Shown: in pieces, positions 30,590 through 42,886 of the stretch
How the letters are laid out: each line of letters begins with the position of its first letter
Numbering within the stretch: position 1 is the first letter of the stretch
Assembly: GCA_963576565.1 (NCBI GenBank)
Contig: OY755048.1
Location: 5,294,220 to 5,358,219 of the forward strand
Length of the DNA stretch: 64,000 bases
Direction of reading: 5' to 3'
Source: Aspidapion aeneum
Lineage: Eukaryota > Arthropoda > Insecta > Coleoptera > Brentidae
Position numbers and translations under genes: made by a program
Notes under the pieces: model-generated
Told to the model about the DNA's origin: nothing
What the model saw: the letters and a program-made list of their open reading frames with translations, nothing else
The model's database searches: none

Positions 30590-32467
30590 CTGTCTACAAT
30601 AAACAACCAAAAATATTTTAAGAACATTTTTGCCAATGATCAACCCATTAAAGCTTTTATAGATTTTGGTGCTTCATGCAATCTTATTCGTCTAAGTAAT
30701 GCCAAAGAACTAAATTTAAAAATAAATGATTGCGATGTTATCATCAAGGGCTATGGTTTAAATCAAACAAGGACATTGGGAAAAACTCAAATTAAAATCA
30801 AAGTCGATAACGTTGAAAGAGTTGTTGATTGTTTAATTGTCCCGGATCATCTTCAAGAAGTTCTTGTTCTAGTAGGTCAAACTTTTACCGAACAACCAGG
30901 GGTTGATGTCATTAAAGATAGTAACAAATTAATTTTCAATGAATCCAAACAACCAACAACAGTAAATAAGGTAGAATTGTTTTTATCTAAAACAACAACG
31001 ATTCCTCCAGGTCATGTTGGAAATTTACAAGTTTTTACAAAAATTCCTTTTAAAGGTGAACTTTATATTGAAGCGTGTGGTAGATACCAAGTTGGAAAAG
31101 AATATGCCATTCCAAGAATTCTTATTCATTACACAGAAAATGGGAACACAATTATTCCAATAATTAATTTATCAGGAAAAGAGCTTACATTAAATACAAA
31201 ACACCCAATTGTTAGGGCCTATCCTTGTGAACCTAGCAAAGTCGAAAGCGAAGAGAAGATTTTTGCATTAAATCTAGAAACTTTACCTCTGTTGGATGAA
31301 AATAGTATTAATATTGGTACACAGGATGAACAAATAAGATTAGAGCTGATAAAGTTATTGCAAGAGTTTAGAGAACTGTTTTTCGACAAGAATAAAAATT
31401 TAGGTGTTTCTAAGTCTGCAGAATTAGAAATTAAACTTTTAGATAATAAATCATTTACTTACAAACCCTACCGATTGGCAGAAACGGAAAAGCAGAAAGT
31501 GAGAGAAATGATTAAAGACTTATTAGGAGCTGGTATTATACAGGAATCAGAATCAACTTATTCATCTCCAATACTATTAGTTAAAAAGAAAAACGGAGAA
31601 GATAGAATGTGCATAGACTACAGAAAACTTAACTCTAAAACTGTCAAAGACCGATATCCACTTCCTCGTATAGACGATCAAATTGACAAGTTAAGTGGTT
31701 GCACTATTTTTACTAGTTTAGATCTAAGTTCAGGATACCATCAAATTCCTGTAGCAAATAATAGTAAACATCTTACAGCGTTTGTAACACCGGAGGGGCA
31801 TTATGAATTTAATCGAATGCCGTTTGGCCTGTGTAATGCACCTGCAGTGTTTCAAAGATTAATGAATAAAATACTAACACCCTATAGAGATATTGCCGCA
31901 GTATATATAGATGACGTAATTATACCAAGTAAAGAACCAGAAGAAAATCTAAAAAGTCTACGTACTATATTGAGCATTTTTAGAGAAGAAAATTTGACTT
32001 TGAACTTATCCAAATGTGCCTTTCTACATACAACAATAAATTATTTAGGTTTGGAAATTCATGACTCAGCGGTAAGACCAGGAGCTGCTAAAATTGAGGC
32101 AGTTAAGAATTTTGCTACACCAGCTAATGTTAAAAATGTGCGACAGTTCTTAGGTCTTACTGGGTACTTTAGAAAATTTGTCAAAAATTATGCAGCATTA
32201 TCAAAACCACTAACTCTACTAACGCGTAAAAATTGCGAGTTTACTTGGGGAGAAAAGGAAAACAACGCTTTTAACATCTTAAAAGAACAATTAATTAAAA
32301 AACCAATACTAGCTATTTATTCTCCTACTGCTGAGACAGAAGTTCATACAGATGCTAGTCAAAGTGGAATAGCTGGTATCTTATTACAAAAACATAATGG
32401 TAAATTGAATCCAGTTGCATATTATAGTAGAACCGAACAAAGCAGAAAGTCGTTATCACTCTTATGA
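30590..32467 (+). pseudogene. Gypsy pol: protease, reverse transcriptase, start of RNase H
   Basis: Open from 30590 (stop at 30587) to 32467. The protease active site reads FIDFGASC, so the usual D(T/S)G is DFG. RT: SSPILLVKKKNGEDRMCIDY, LDLSSGYHQI, MPFGLCNAPAVFQRLM and catalytic YIDD at about 31905. Then FLGLTGYFRKFVKNYA (connection) and HTDASQSGIAGILL (RNase H first Asp). A frameshift near 32440 puts the remaining RNase H (HSYELETLAVVESL) in another frame. A second shift near 32540 leads into the next segment. RT motifs are otherwise intact. Confidence 0.9.
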
Positions 32468-32542
32468 ACTTGAAACTTTGGCTGTGGTAGAATCTCTCTT
32501 AAAATTTAGAGTATATTTGCTTGGTATTAATTTTAAGGAATT

Positions 32543-33706
32543 ACTGACTGTAATGCTCTTAAGACTGCCAGTTCAAAAAGAGATTTAATACCAAGAATAG
32601 CACGTTGGTGGTTACAAATTCAAGAATACATCTTTACTGTAGAGTATCGTCCGGGAAAGAGAATGCAACATGCAGATGCACTTAGCCGCAACCCAAACCC
32701 ATCTGAAAAGCCTCCGACTGAAAATTACATTTTAAAAATTGAAGAAGCAGATTGGATACTCTCTGCACAATTAACCGACGAAAAGATTAAGTTAGTTTTT
32801 GATATCTTGTCAAAGCCACCAGAAAGTGATTACGAAAAATCAATATATAAAAACTATGCCTTGCGTAAAGGGAGAGTTTACAGAATAACTGCCTTGGGAA
32901 TTCAATGGGTCGTACCTCAAGGATTCCGAAGACAAGTAGTTCAGTGGTGTCATGATGATGCAGGTCATTTTGCAATTGAGAAAACTCTCAAGAAACTCTG
33001 TGAAAAATACTGGTTTCCTCGAATGCGTAACTACGTTGAAAAATATATCGCTAGTTGTATTCCATGTCTTTACAATAAACTTCCTTCAGGTCGTAGAGAA
33101 GGTTATCTTCATCCAATAGCTAAAATACCTGTACCATTTCATACTATACACATCGATCATCTAGGACCATTTCAGAAAACCCCCAAAGGCAACATACATT
33201 TAATCGTTATTATCGATGCTTTTACAAAATACGTTTTATTAAAGCCTGTAAAATCCACAAAAAGTCAATTTGTTATTAAATTTTTAGAATAAATCTTTGA
33301 TATGTATGGCGTCCCAACACGAATTATTACTGATCGTGGCACAGCCTTAACATCTAAGAATTTTAAGGATTTTTGCAAACAACATAACACTCAACTAATC
33401 TTAAATTCTGTAGCAACCCCAAGGGCCAATGGTCAAGTCGAAAGACTTAACCGAACAATATTTTCAGCATTATCAACCACCAGTGAAAGCGAAGATACAT
33501 GGGATCATCAAATTAACAAAATACAGTTTACAATTAACAATACAGTACACCAAATTACAAAAAAGTCTCCAAATCAACTTTTAATGGGCTATACGCCAAG
33601 AGCAAAACAAGATTGTCTCTTAACAGCAGAGCTTAATCTAAATCAAGTAAATGAAGATATTGAGGCCATAAGAAAAGAAGTTTCATCCAGAATCAAAGAT
33701 AATTAA
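32543..33706 (+). pseudogene. Gypsy pol: RNase H end and integrase
   Basis: From TDCNALKT-like sequence through RPGKRMQHADALSRNP to the integrase HHCC finger (GHFAIEKTLK... CIPC) and core: IDHLGPF and IIDAFTKYV carry acidic residues, with ITDRGTAL after. An in-frame TAA at 33290-33292 interrupts the core between IIDAFTKY and ITDRG. The frame then continues to 33706 with ANGQVERLNRT. Past 33706 only shifted scraps remain up to DSE-stop near 33935. The integrase cannot be made as one protein. Confidence 0.9.
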
Positions 33707-33973
33707 CAAATACAAAAACGCCGATTTGATAAAACTAGAAAGAAAGCGATGAAGTATAAAGTTGGTAAACTTGTGCTGATTCAAATAAATAAATATGCAG
33801 AGGGGCAGAGTACTAAAGGGGAATAGCTGTGGATCGCATGAAACCTTGGATACCTCCAGGTGGAGTTTCCGACGATACAGATAGTCCCAGTGAACAAGAC
33901 GAAGATGGAGTTATTCTTCCTAGTGATTCTGAGTAGCAGTCACGAGGACGTGACTATTATCAGGATGGCCGAA

Positions 33974-34954
33974 TGTAACGTATATTTTTAATCAATTAGT
34001 ATTTAGTTACCTTTTTCTGTATTTAACATAAATATACCTGAAATATTCTTTAATTATTATTCATTAGTTGAAACTCCCTCTTAATATAATTATTGACACC
34101 CACCTATTTATTTTATGCTGACTAAAAAGGCAGGCAGGCAAAAAGCATTATATAGAATAAAACATTAAGATATGAGGATTATTGAGAAGTTAGATATTGC
34201 CCAGTAAAGACGAGTAAAAGCTCAAGTGTTTTGGGTGTTGCGAAGCAAGCATAGAGTTTAATATAAAAAGAGAGAATGTAGTTCAGTAGTGAAAAGTGAG
34301 ATATTTTGTGAAAGAGCAGTGTAGCGCATAATGGCGGATCACTGTTGAGGCAGTGCGCATTATGGCGGACCACTGTTGAGTAGTGTAGCGCATAGTGGCG
34401 GATCACTGTTGAGGCAGTGCGCATTATGGCGGGCCACTGAGAAAAAACTAAGAGGCTGTTAGTGCCTGCCGGCGTTCCTTCAGGTTAGAGGATCTGTAAG
34501 TTTTATAGGTTCTTACATGCTTTCTGAATGACACATCAAGGTGGAAGGTTTCAGTAAAAGATAACCTTATCACTTGGATGTTGGGATGCTAATTGTTTAG
34601 CGGCAATTAAGCGTCCAGGGGAAGCCCTCATACTATTTTAGGGTAGCATGCTGAAGAAAGAAGATTAAAAGTATTACCCAAATTATATCTGATTTTATTG
34701 TTAATGGAATGTACGATAGTGAAGTTGCATGGAAGGGCGGCATGAGGCCCCCGGTGAGTAAACTTTAAGTTTATGAATAATTGAGCAGATGAGTAAGCTT
34801 ATTGTTTTATTTTTATGGTACCTGACGCCTGCCTGTCAAGCTAATTAAGAAAGGAAGTGACAATTGACAATTAAAATGGTATAACAGTGATTGATGCTAC
34901 CTTGGTTGATACCCATTGCAAAAAAAAGGTGAGTTAAAAAAGACGAACCTTACA
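33974..34954 (+). repeat. 3' LTR
   Basis: Matches the 5' LTR base for base except for about four substitutions (for example near 34074, 34212, 34395 and 34448). The expected polypurine tract just upstream is weak: the bases read ATCAGGATGGCCGAA. Confidence 0.95.
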
Positions 34955-34958
34955 TGCA

Positions 34959-35677
34959 AGTCTTTTTACCTAGGCGTAAGGCATTTTCAAGAGAATTTTT
35001 TTAAAATTAAATATATACCTAATATATTAATAGTTAATTTTTAAAATTTTGTATTTGCTTCAATGCCGCAGAAGTTTCTAAAATTCTTGTTTTATATTTT
35101 AAAGATTTCCGAATAAACCGAACCAAACAAAACCGAACCTACTGTTTATTTTATAAAATTGATGGTCGACATGTATTTTGAAAGTTGATTAAATTATGTT
35201 TAATAAGATTATACTATCTTACCTTTTTTATAAATAGAAAGTCTGAGTGTTCTGTGATTACCCTTTAAAAACCATTTTAAATCGTCAAACCTAAATATTT
35301 GTTTTGAATGCTTATTTGCTTTTTGAATTTTGTTGTTGCCTTATATGTAGGGTATAAACTTATTTAATTTTAAAATATTCGATATAGGTATCTAATTAAG
35401 GTTTAATAAATATTTTAATTTGTTTTTGTACCTGCATTAATCAATATTAAATTGAAATATGAATAATCTACATAATAACGTAAACAAATAATAGATACTT
35501 AACCTAAATTTATATAATAATATAATTTACTGAAAATATACAATAAAACATTTATACACCAACAGTGATCACAGGCAAGTATAATTTTTAAGGTATGTAA
35601 CGTCAATTCAGTATTTTTACAGACAAGAGCATAAATTGATGACTCGATATATTCGTCTTAAACAGTGGCGGCTCCCA
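34959..35677. other. AT-rich spacer
   Basis: No gene, TIR or repeat partner found. Confidence 0.5.
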
Positions 35678-36560
35678 TAGTAATACAGGTACGTTTTAAA
35701 AATGTTTTTAAGACGTCCCCGAAATGGACATTTTAAAAACGTACATCTTTGTATGTCCCACTGGGTCCGGTAGAGGTCCCTGGAACGTTTTTAAAACGTC
35801 CCTAGAAGGTTGATATTCCAGGGACGTTTTAAAAACGTTCTAGGGAAGTTTTAAAAACGTTCCAGAGGCCCTACACAAAGTCTAGGCCTCGGGCCCCTTG
35901 GTATGAGCTGTCACATAGTTACGTATTGAGCCCTTTCATATTGAGCCCTCTGAAAACTTGCTTTCACTCCAATCTGAGTATGGTGGAAGAGTTTAAAATG
36001 TAGGTTTTTCTGATCAGCCTATGTAGAATGATTATGGCTGGTAAGAGAATGTGAGGGACCATAAAAGTACATTTTCAAAACGTTCTACCTAGCGCGTTTT
36101 TAAAACGTCCTTTTCGGGACGTTTTAAAAAACGTACTTTTTGGGGCGTTTTAAAAACGTACTTTTCGGGAGGTTTTAAAAACGTACTTTTTGACACGTTT
36201 TAAAAACGTACCTTTTAGGTACGCCAAAGTAAGGCCTTAAGAGATCTACAAAGTATATTTTAAAATCGTCCTGACTAGCACGTTTTTCAAACTTCCTTTT
36301 TGGAATGTTTTAAAAACGTACTTTTCAAGTACGCAAAAGTTAGGCCCCTAGCTAAAAATGTCCAGATTTGCATTTTTTTCCTTTTTGGGACGTTTTAAAA
36401 ATGTAGTTTTTAGGTACGGGAATATTGTAAACCTAAAGAGACCTAAAAAGTATGTTTTAAAAACATCCAAAGTGGACGTTTTTTATACGTTTTAAAAACG
36501 TACGTTTTAGATATGGGGACGTTGGGACCTAAAGGGACCTAAAAAGTACGATAGGACACC
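35678..36560. mobile_element. ACGTTTT-rich element, copy 2
   Basis: Starts TAGTAATACAGGTACG, the left end of the family, and is packed with ACGTTTTAAAAACGT-type motifs and 'gggacctaaaaagta'. The right end is eroded after 36548. Confidence 0.7.
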
Positions 36561-36718
36561 GTATTTTTTGAAGCGACCGCTCCTGCTTTCCCTAAAATAG
36601 GAAAACTCCCCTAAACTTGGCCACCTTAGCTGTATTGAATGCAGCGGGCTGTTTAGGTCAAATCTCGAACCTCATTTTGACCGTCACGGGAATGGTGTAG
36701 TACCGCGCGAATGTTCAA

Positions 36719-36761
36719 AGGAGCTCCGTTGTTTGATAATGGATCAAACAACGGGAGCTCT
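36719..36761. repeat. Short hairpin GAGCTCCGTTGTTTGAT
   Basis: GAGCTCCGTTGTTTGAT and its inverse ATCAAACAACGGGAGCTC (one extra G) are separated by about five bases. It lies between two ACGTTTT-type elements. Confidence 0.75.
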
Positions 36762-36876
36762 TAGAGCTACCCATGTGGCCCAGATAAATATTGAATCAGC
36801 GATAGGGTGAGATATTTCACTGGTCGACTTTTATTTCTTTGTTTTATCATTAGAAAACCGTGAATTTAAAGTATCC

Positions 36877-37830
36877 CTAGTAACACAGGTACATTTTAAA
36901 AACGTTTTCCATCCCTCAGGGTCCGGTAGAGGTCTCTGGATGGTCCTTGGAATGTTTTTGTGGGTCTTTTTTACGCAGAACGTTTTTAAAACGTTTTTCG
37001 GACGTTTGTCAAACTTCAGTTCCAGTAACGTTCGGAAATGTTTCAAAGCGTTTCGAGGACCTACGAAAAACCTTCCAGGGAATTCTAAAATAAGTTTTAG
37101 AGCACGTTTAAAAAACACTTTAGGGGACGTTTAAAAATCGTTTTAGGGGAAGTTTACACAACGTTTAGGGGACGTTTCAAAAATGTTTATTTACTTTTAT
37201 GGACCTTTACGTATTGGGCCCTTCCATATTGGGCCCTTTGAGTACCGTAAAGAAGTTTGAAATTTACTTTTTTCTAATCAGCCGATGTAGATAATGATTA
37301 TGATGCTAGTGGGAGATATGTGAGGGACCTTAAAAGTACGTTTTAAAAACGGCCTTAATTGCACCTTTTTAAAACATTATTCTTGGGACGTTTTAAAAAC
37401 GTACTTTTTAGGTACTTATAGGTTAGGGCCCTAAGGGTCCATCTCACTGACTTTTTTTTGGTCCCATAGTTTACAGCATTGCAATATAATCATAAAATGA
37501 CATAATAAAGAAAAACTTTAGGCTAAGTATCGAAAAAAAAAGTCGGTGCGATGGGCTTTAAGGGACCTATAAGGTACGTTTTGAAAACGTCCTGATTTGA
37601 GCGTATTTAAAACTTCTTTTTAGGACGTTTTACAACGTAATTTTTAAGTACGCAAATGTTGGACCCAAAGGGACCTTAAAACGCCCGTTTTAGTAGGTTT
37701 TAAACATGTACTTTTGAGGTACGGGAATATTGGGAAGCTAGAATGACTTAAAACGTATTTTTTGGGTATGAGGACGTTGCGACCTAAACGGACCTAAAAA
37801 GTACGTTCCTGGAAAGCCCGGTGTTACTAG
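36877..37830. mobile_element. ACGTTTT-rich element, copy 3 (full length)
   Basis: CTAGTAACAC (36877-36886) is exactly inverted as GTGTTACTAG (37821-37830). The ~950 bp interior has dozens of ACGTTTTAAAAACGT-type motifs. It abuts a partial hammerhead-array unit at 37831. No ORF of note. Confidence 0.8.
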
Positions 37831-37895
37831 GAGAAACGCGTCCCCGTAGCTACCTTTACCTCTGAGGTCTTGCCCGTGAAACTTTTTGTTAATTA
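37831..37895 (+). repeat. Partial unit of the hammerhead-like tandem array
   Basis: GAGAAACGCGTCCCCGTAGC through GAGGTCTTGCCCGTGAAACT, matching 13189-13250. Only the part from GAAA onward is present. Confidence 0.85.
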
Positions 37896-38573
37896 TAATA
37901 TGCTGTTTGACAATTTAAAATATTTTAGTTCCTCGTTTGACTGTGGTCCCAAAAATACTGAATGGAGCATAACACATACTATTTAAGTATGACTTTATAT
38001 TTTTTGTTTAAATAAATCGATTATTTATAATGTAGAACAGCCTGTACAGATTATATTACAAAATAAATGCAAAATGGGTCAAAAGTACAAGGTGATTTAA
38101 TATATTTTTTATACGACTGTCTTGTAAAAGGGGGTTTTTCGCACGGAGAACACGATCTGAAAATGGCATTTTGCGCACGCTGTGTGCAAAACGTTTTGCA
38201 CACGCTTATGTCATTTTTGCGCACGCCTATGTCATTTCTGCATACGGGTCTCCCGTCATTGTGATTTTTGTTGTTGTCACCCATCAATATAAGTTGGCTT
38301 AGTTCCGTAGCAACCGTCACTGCTCGTATGTTTTGTTGATTAGATACGTCAAAAAATTGTTGAATTTTTAAAGTTTTGTTGTAAAAATGTCGGAAATAAA
38401 AACAAGTTAAATTAAAATTTGATTTTTCTTTCTTTATTAGCAGTCGTATAAAAAATATTGTAAAAAACTCGTTTGAAAAACTCTTTGCACACTCTCTCGA
38501 CTTCGGCTCGGTCTACCAAACTGTCTCGTCGTGTGCAAAGAGTCGTTTTCAAACCTTGTTGTTTAAATAACTA
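37896..38573. other. Unassigned spacer with GTGTGCAAAACG motifs
   Basis: 'tatacgactgtcttg' (38109) and 'cagtcgtataaaaaata' (38441) are inverse to each other, as are several TTTGCACAC / GTGTGCAAA pairs. It is probably an old MITE; its ends are unresolved. Confidence 0.4.
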
Positions 38574-39033
38574 TTGAACCCCCGGTCATCGCCTTTAATA
38601 TCGATAATAGAAAAAAAACTAAATATAAAAGCTTTATAGTTTATTAAAAGCGTTTCAACCCATATGACAGATGTTGTCAAATGTCATTCTACTGTGATAA
38701 ACATTTGCTGAGATATGGCGCATTATTTTTCCACTTGGATCCTATACACTTCATATTTATTTTTACCTTAGAAGTATGACAATTTTAAATGCCCTATATC
38801 TTATCTTTAAATATTTATCGTAATTTTAAGCATACATTTTGAAAATCAGAAAATAAAGGCGGATTTAAAAATGAAATAATATACAGGGTGTTTCATTTAA
38901 TATAAGAAAGTTGACGTCAAATTTTGACATATTTTTCATACAGGTTAAAAGGCTTTTGACAAACTATAAGACTTTTAGATTTAAACCTTTTTTTATTTCA
39001 ACAATAACGGTATTATGGTAACCGGGGGTTCAA
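38574..39033. mobile_element. 460 bp MITE with 13 bp TIRs
   Basis: TTGAACCCCCGGT (38574-38586) is exactly inverted as ACCGGGGGTTCAA (39021-39033). No ORF and no clear duplication. Confidence 0.65.
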
Positions 39034-39274
39034 CATATGGTGAATCACACTGTATGGAATCTTAGGGCTTAACAGCTTTTGAAAAATAATCTTGTAACCC
39101 TTAGAAGAAATCGGAACTTTTGACTTGTATTAGAAAATTTTAAAGTATCATTATATTTTTAAAAAAATTTAAACATATTAACTCGAGTACTAATCTATAT
39201 TTATTAAATATTATGAGTTCGAAATCTATAGGTAATTAAAATACTAAAAACCAGCTTTAATTTATATCGTTAAT

Positions 39275-39405
39275 AGGGACTTATTGGAATAAATCCCTGT
39301 AGCACTCTTGATCTTTCAAAATTGACATACCAAAGTCGAAGTGTCAAAATACGGCCTGACACTATTATTCCATGGCTTTATTCCAATAAATCCCTAATAA
39401 GTATG
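39275..39405. mobile_element. ~130 bp MITE with TTATTGGAATAAATCCCT ends
   Basis: The left end 'ggacttattggaataaatcc' and the right end 'gctttattccaataaatccc' are near inverses. Internal 'ttgacatacc' and 'tgtcaaaata' also pair loosely. Confidence 0.5.
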
Positions 39406-39814
39406 TAAACTAACTTACGCGACTTTTGGTAAATATAAAGCTTTTAAATTCAAGCGTATGATTTTTAAAATTGTGCCCTAATTTCTTTTTGTTCTTAAAA
39501 ACTAAAAAAACATTTGACTAGATTTTTAAAAATATGGACTGTTTTTTTCTTAGTCTCCACATTTTTGTGAATATATATATTTACATATTACTATTTATAG
39601 GAATAAGTTTAATTCATTGTGTATTTTTTAAAGAGCATTTAAAAATATAAAATTTGATTAAATATGAATTTAAAAATGATCACTACAAGATAAAATACAA
39701 AACTTGAATTGCGAAAGCAGATGAAAATTATGAGATCAATTTATTAATTTTTGTTCAATAACTTTTCTTCGATTAAAATTCGATGTTACGTATTTTTGCT
39801 TTAAACATTAACAC

Positions 39815-41036
39815 CGGTATTTACTAAGGCGTAAGTTTTAGTCTAGGTTTTGGTTTAAGGTTTAGGTTTAAAATTTAAATGTGCATTTTTACCTGTACGG
39901 ACGATAAAATGTCCTAAAAATTGAAATTTAAGACGATTTGTTCTTGAAATGGACCATATAGACCGGAAAAAAGAAGAAAACATGGAAAACTGATTTTTCT
40001 ACAACTGTCTAATTTAGACTTTTACGTCACTTTAAACCCCTAGGTCATGGGATTCCGACTAAAAATCGTCCTAAACTTTAAACTACCTACGGGGGGTGGT
40101 TTATCTCATTGTAACTTGAAAACAATCACGTTTTTGTTAATTTATTTGTTAAATATGTAAAATTTGATCATATTTAGGAACGATATGACAAAATTTTATA
40201 CGATTTTTAGCTTCAATTAACTATTAGAGCGAGTTTTTTAGGGCAATGTACACAAGGCTGGATAAACCGTTTAGTACTAAATTCTCATATCTCTTTTATA
40301 TTTAGCATGTAGCTTTTAAACGATATTTGCCTTGACGAGGAAAGTAAAGAAAACGATCTTCAGATTAAAATCCAAATAAACTCACACGCGATTTGTTTAT
40401 TTGCAAATAATCTTTAAATTAATATAATAAAAAATGTTTTTATTTATTTATTTATTGTAGCAGTCATTTTCCATTAATGGTTTTAATACGCTCTAGCCAT
40501 ACAGATATATTTAATATGTACGTGCACCGAGATGACAGCAGATGACAATCCCAGTACTTAGTCCAGCAAGTGTCAGTCAAACTCTCACTTAAATATCGCT
40601 GCATTTTCACTTAAACCTCGTTCCCTACAAACTTAAACCTATAGTTTAAACCATTTCTTTTCCGTTTTTTTCCATTTTTTTACGAAATCCTTGCAGATTC
40701 TTGTTTAAACCGGTTTTTTGCCATTTCGATATACAGTCGAACCTCTATAACTCGAACCTGAAGGGACGACCAAAACAGTTCGAGTTATGGAGAGTTCGAG
40801 TTATAGAAACTCGAGTTACATAGGTTAAAATACATGTAAAAAGTGCAGGGACCACTTAAAAGGTTCGAGTTATAGAGGGGTTCGAGTTATAGAGGTTCGA
40901 GTTAGAGAGGTTCGACTGTAACCTATATAGTTATAATTAGTCCAAAATTCCATTAACTTTTATTAAGATTAAAAGAAATTCAGTTTAAACGTTTCACAAA
41001 AGATAAACTAAAAGTTAACCATCTTAGTAAATACCG
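39815..41036. mobile_element. 1.2 kb TIR element with CGGTATTTACTAAG ends
   Basis: CGGTATTTACTAAG (39815-39828) is exactly inverted at 41023-41036, and the arms continue with mismatches (GTAAGTTTTAGT / AACTAAAAGTTAAC). It includes a nested pogo-like MITE (40734-40918). Confidence 0.7.
40734..40918. mobile_element. 185 bp pogo/Tigger-type MITE
   Basis: CAGTCGAACCTCTATAACTC... and ...GAGTTAGAGAGGTTCGACTG form 25 bp TIRs, flanked by TA on both sides (40732-40733, 40919-40920). The CAGTCGAACCTC start and TTCGAGTTATAGAG subrepeats are characteristic of pogo/Tigger-like Tc1/mariner MITEs. Confidence 0.8.
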
Positions 41037-41644
41037 CTATAACACTCCAAAATCAGATTTAGTATGTGGATTGTCACCATTTAAAAAAAAACTGATAATA
41101 ATTCTACCCTGTGGATCTTATTGTACTGTTTATACGCAGGATTGTGAAATTGTAAATCCGATTTTGGATATTTGAAGAAATATAGTCTTAATTAGTACAC
41201 AAATAGTTATAGGCATTTTTTTAACAAGCTAGAGTTGACTCGTATTGACATCAAGTCTAACTATGCTGTCTGAATAACTAAATTATCAGGGGCGTGCCAA
41301 AGGGTGACGCAACGAGACAGCCTCCTCAGTCAACCACCCTATTTAGAGGGCAACCAAATTTTAATATATTAAAAATTTTGCCGTTCCCTAAAAAATAATA
41401 TAATCTGCAATTAAAAAGTTAAGGTAAATTATGTGGTGCAAAAGAAGGTATGAGATAGAAGAGTTTGAAGCGAAAAGGGTAAAGGGTCCCAAAACTTCTG
41501 AGCATGTCACTTTGCATGTTTAGATTTAAAGTGTAGTTCAGTAGAAACGTTTGCAAATAAAATTTGATTGATAGATTTATTAGTGTTATATCACCGGTAA
41601 TGCAGAGGCGTAGTTAGGGGGGTCAGCCCCCACTAGCTTAAAAT
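41037..41644. other. Spacer with a GGGGCGTGCC end
   Basis: AGGGGCGTGCCAAAGG at 41289 is inverse to AGGCACGCCCCT at about 43394, which may delimit a 2.1 kb element holding the next foldback. No gene. Confidence 0.4.
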
Positions 41645-42156
41645 GGGGATGGGACAATTCGCCGCGGCCAATTCATCGCGGTCCAATTCGCCGCGGGGAC
41701 AAGGACAAGGTTTAAGATTGCTATTTTCTTTATTTCGTATAGTAAGCATATTTTTAAAAAAAATATATTTACTTAAAAACTGCTTTTCGATAAAGTAATA
41801 CAATTTAAAAAGAATTAACTTTTTTTTTAAATTAGTTTTTGGAAAAACCACTTTAGAAAGTAATATTTTTTAAAATAATTTTTTGTCCATTTCTTTTATA
41901 AATTAGTTTTTTTAAAAATTACTTATTGAAAAAACAGGAATTTTTTTTTAAAAAACATTTTTTGTAGATACATGTTTCTTGGAAAGTGTTGATGGTCGAT
42001 CAATTAACCACGGTTAGGTTTAACAGAGATTTGAATCTCCGAACAAGAGGACAGGGAAGCCATGATTTCAGAAAAAATAAGCTAAGCTAAATTAAAATAA
42101 ACATTAAAGAAAACTTCTCGCGGCAAATCAGCCCTGGGCGAATCGTCTTCTACCCA
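41645..42156. mobile_element. CCGCGG foldback-type element, copy A
   Basis: The left end has repeated AATTCGCCGCGG / AATTCATCGCGG motifs (41655-41700). The right end has the inverse (CTCGCGGCAAATCAGCC, GGGCGAATCGTC). The interior 'accacggttaggtttaac' and 'acaagaggacaggg' blocks match copy B at 48540-48600. Layout parallels the 3119-6255 element on a small scale. Confidence 0.65.
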
Positions 42157-42886
42157 AAATTTGATTGATATACGTATTAGTATCATATCACAGAGGTGGT
42201 ACAGGGGCGAACTTATCTACTATACATTAATTCAGCAAAATTTTCCGACTCGGCTCTGGGGAAACTATATACTAATATATATAAGACTTTTTTATTTTAT
42301 AGCAATTTTCCCGAAAATATGCCTTCTTTCGTATTTTTGTCTTTTTACTAAAAATTTTCTACCGTAGTGCCAATTTCTTTAAAAAATTCTTCATTTTTCT
42401 CAAATTGTCGCCTGCGGCGTCATTATTTTCGTTGAGTCTGCAAAATGATTTTCAGAACGCGATTTTTTCCGAAATGTATTAATTTTACAACATTTTTGGC
42501 TAGCGCGGTAGTAGTTTTTTTTTATATTGCAAACATTTTCTTCTATAGCGCCATTTTTGCCGAAAAAACTTTATTTTTCAGAAGTTATCGCCTGCTTTGC
42601 TATTTTCTTCGTAATATCTACATATCTACGGCGCAATTATTTCCTTTCTTAGAATGTGTTAAGCCATCTCACAACTTCTTCTGTTACTACATACTACTGT
42701 ATTTTTTGAATTCTTTAGGTATTAAGCTAAGGCTCAAGCTACCCCAAAATGGCCGTTGAGTTGATGGGTGAACGGGAAAGCATTAGAAATATTAAAAACA
42801 TTTTTAAAGAAATAATTATATGATGTCTGACAAGAATAGTACTTTGAAAACTTAAAGACGGCATATTTAATACCAAGGCGAGAATG
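42157..42886. other. Unassigned AT-rich spacer
   Basis: Repeated 'ttttctaccgtagtgcc' / 'ttcttctatagcgcca' phrases and 'tcgcctgc' motifs every ~170 bases hint at a decayed tandem repeat (42350-42650). No gene supported. Confidence 0.4.

Larger units (their letters stand above)
28886..34954 (+). mobile_element. Ty3/Gypsy LTR retrotransposon, complete ends, damaged interior
   Basis: Two 981 bp LTRs (28886-29866, 33974-34954) begin TGTAACG and end CCTTACA. TGCA is duplicated on the outside (28882-28885, 34955-34958). By eye I count four substitutions and no length difference between the LTRs. Gag is mostly absent; pol has protease, RT, RNase H and integrase in Gypsy order but with frameshifts, a stop and deletions. 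Near-identical LTRs with a dead interior suggest recent movement of an already defective copy using proteins from elsewhere. Confidence 0.95.

Noticed and set aside
38067..38320. Overlapping frames with Cys-rich text on both strands
   Set aside because: Both derive from inverse GTGTGCAAAACG motifs of a likely MITE; no splice or start support.
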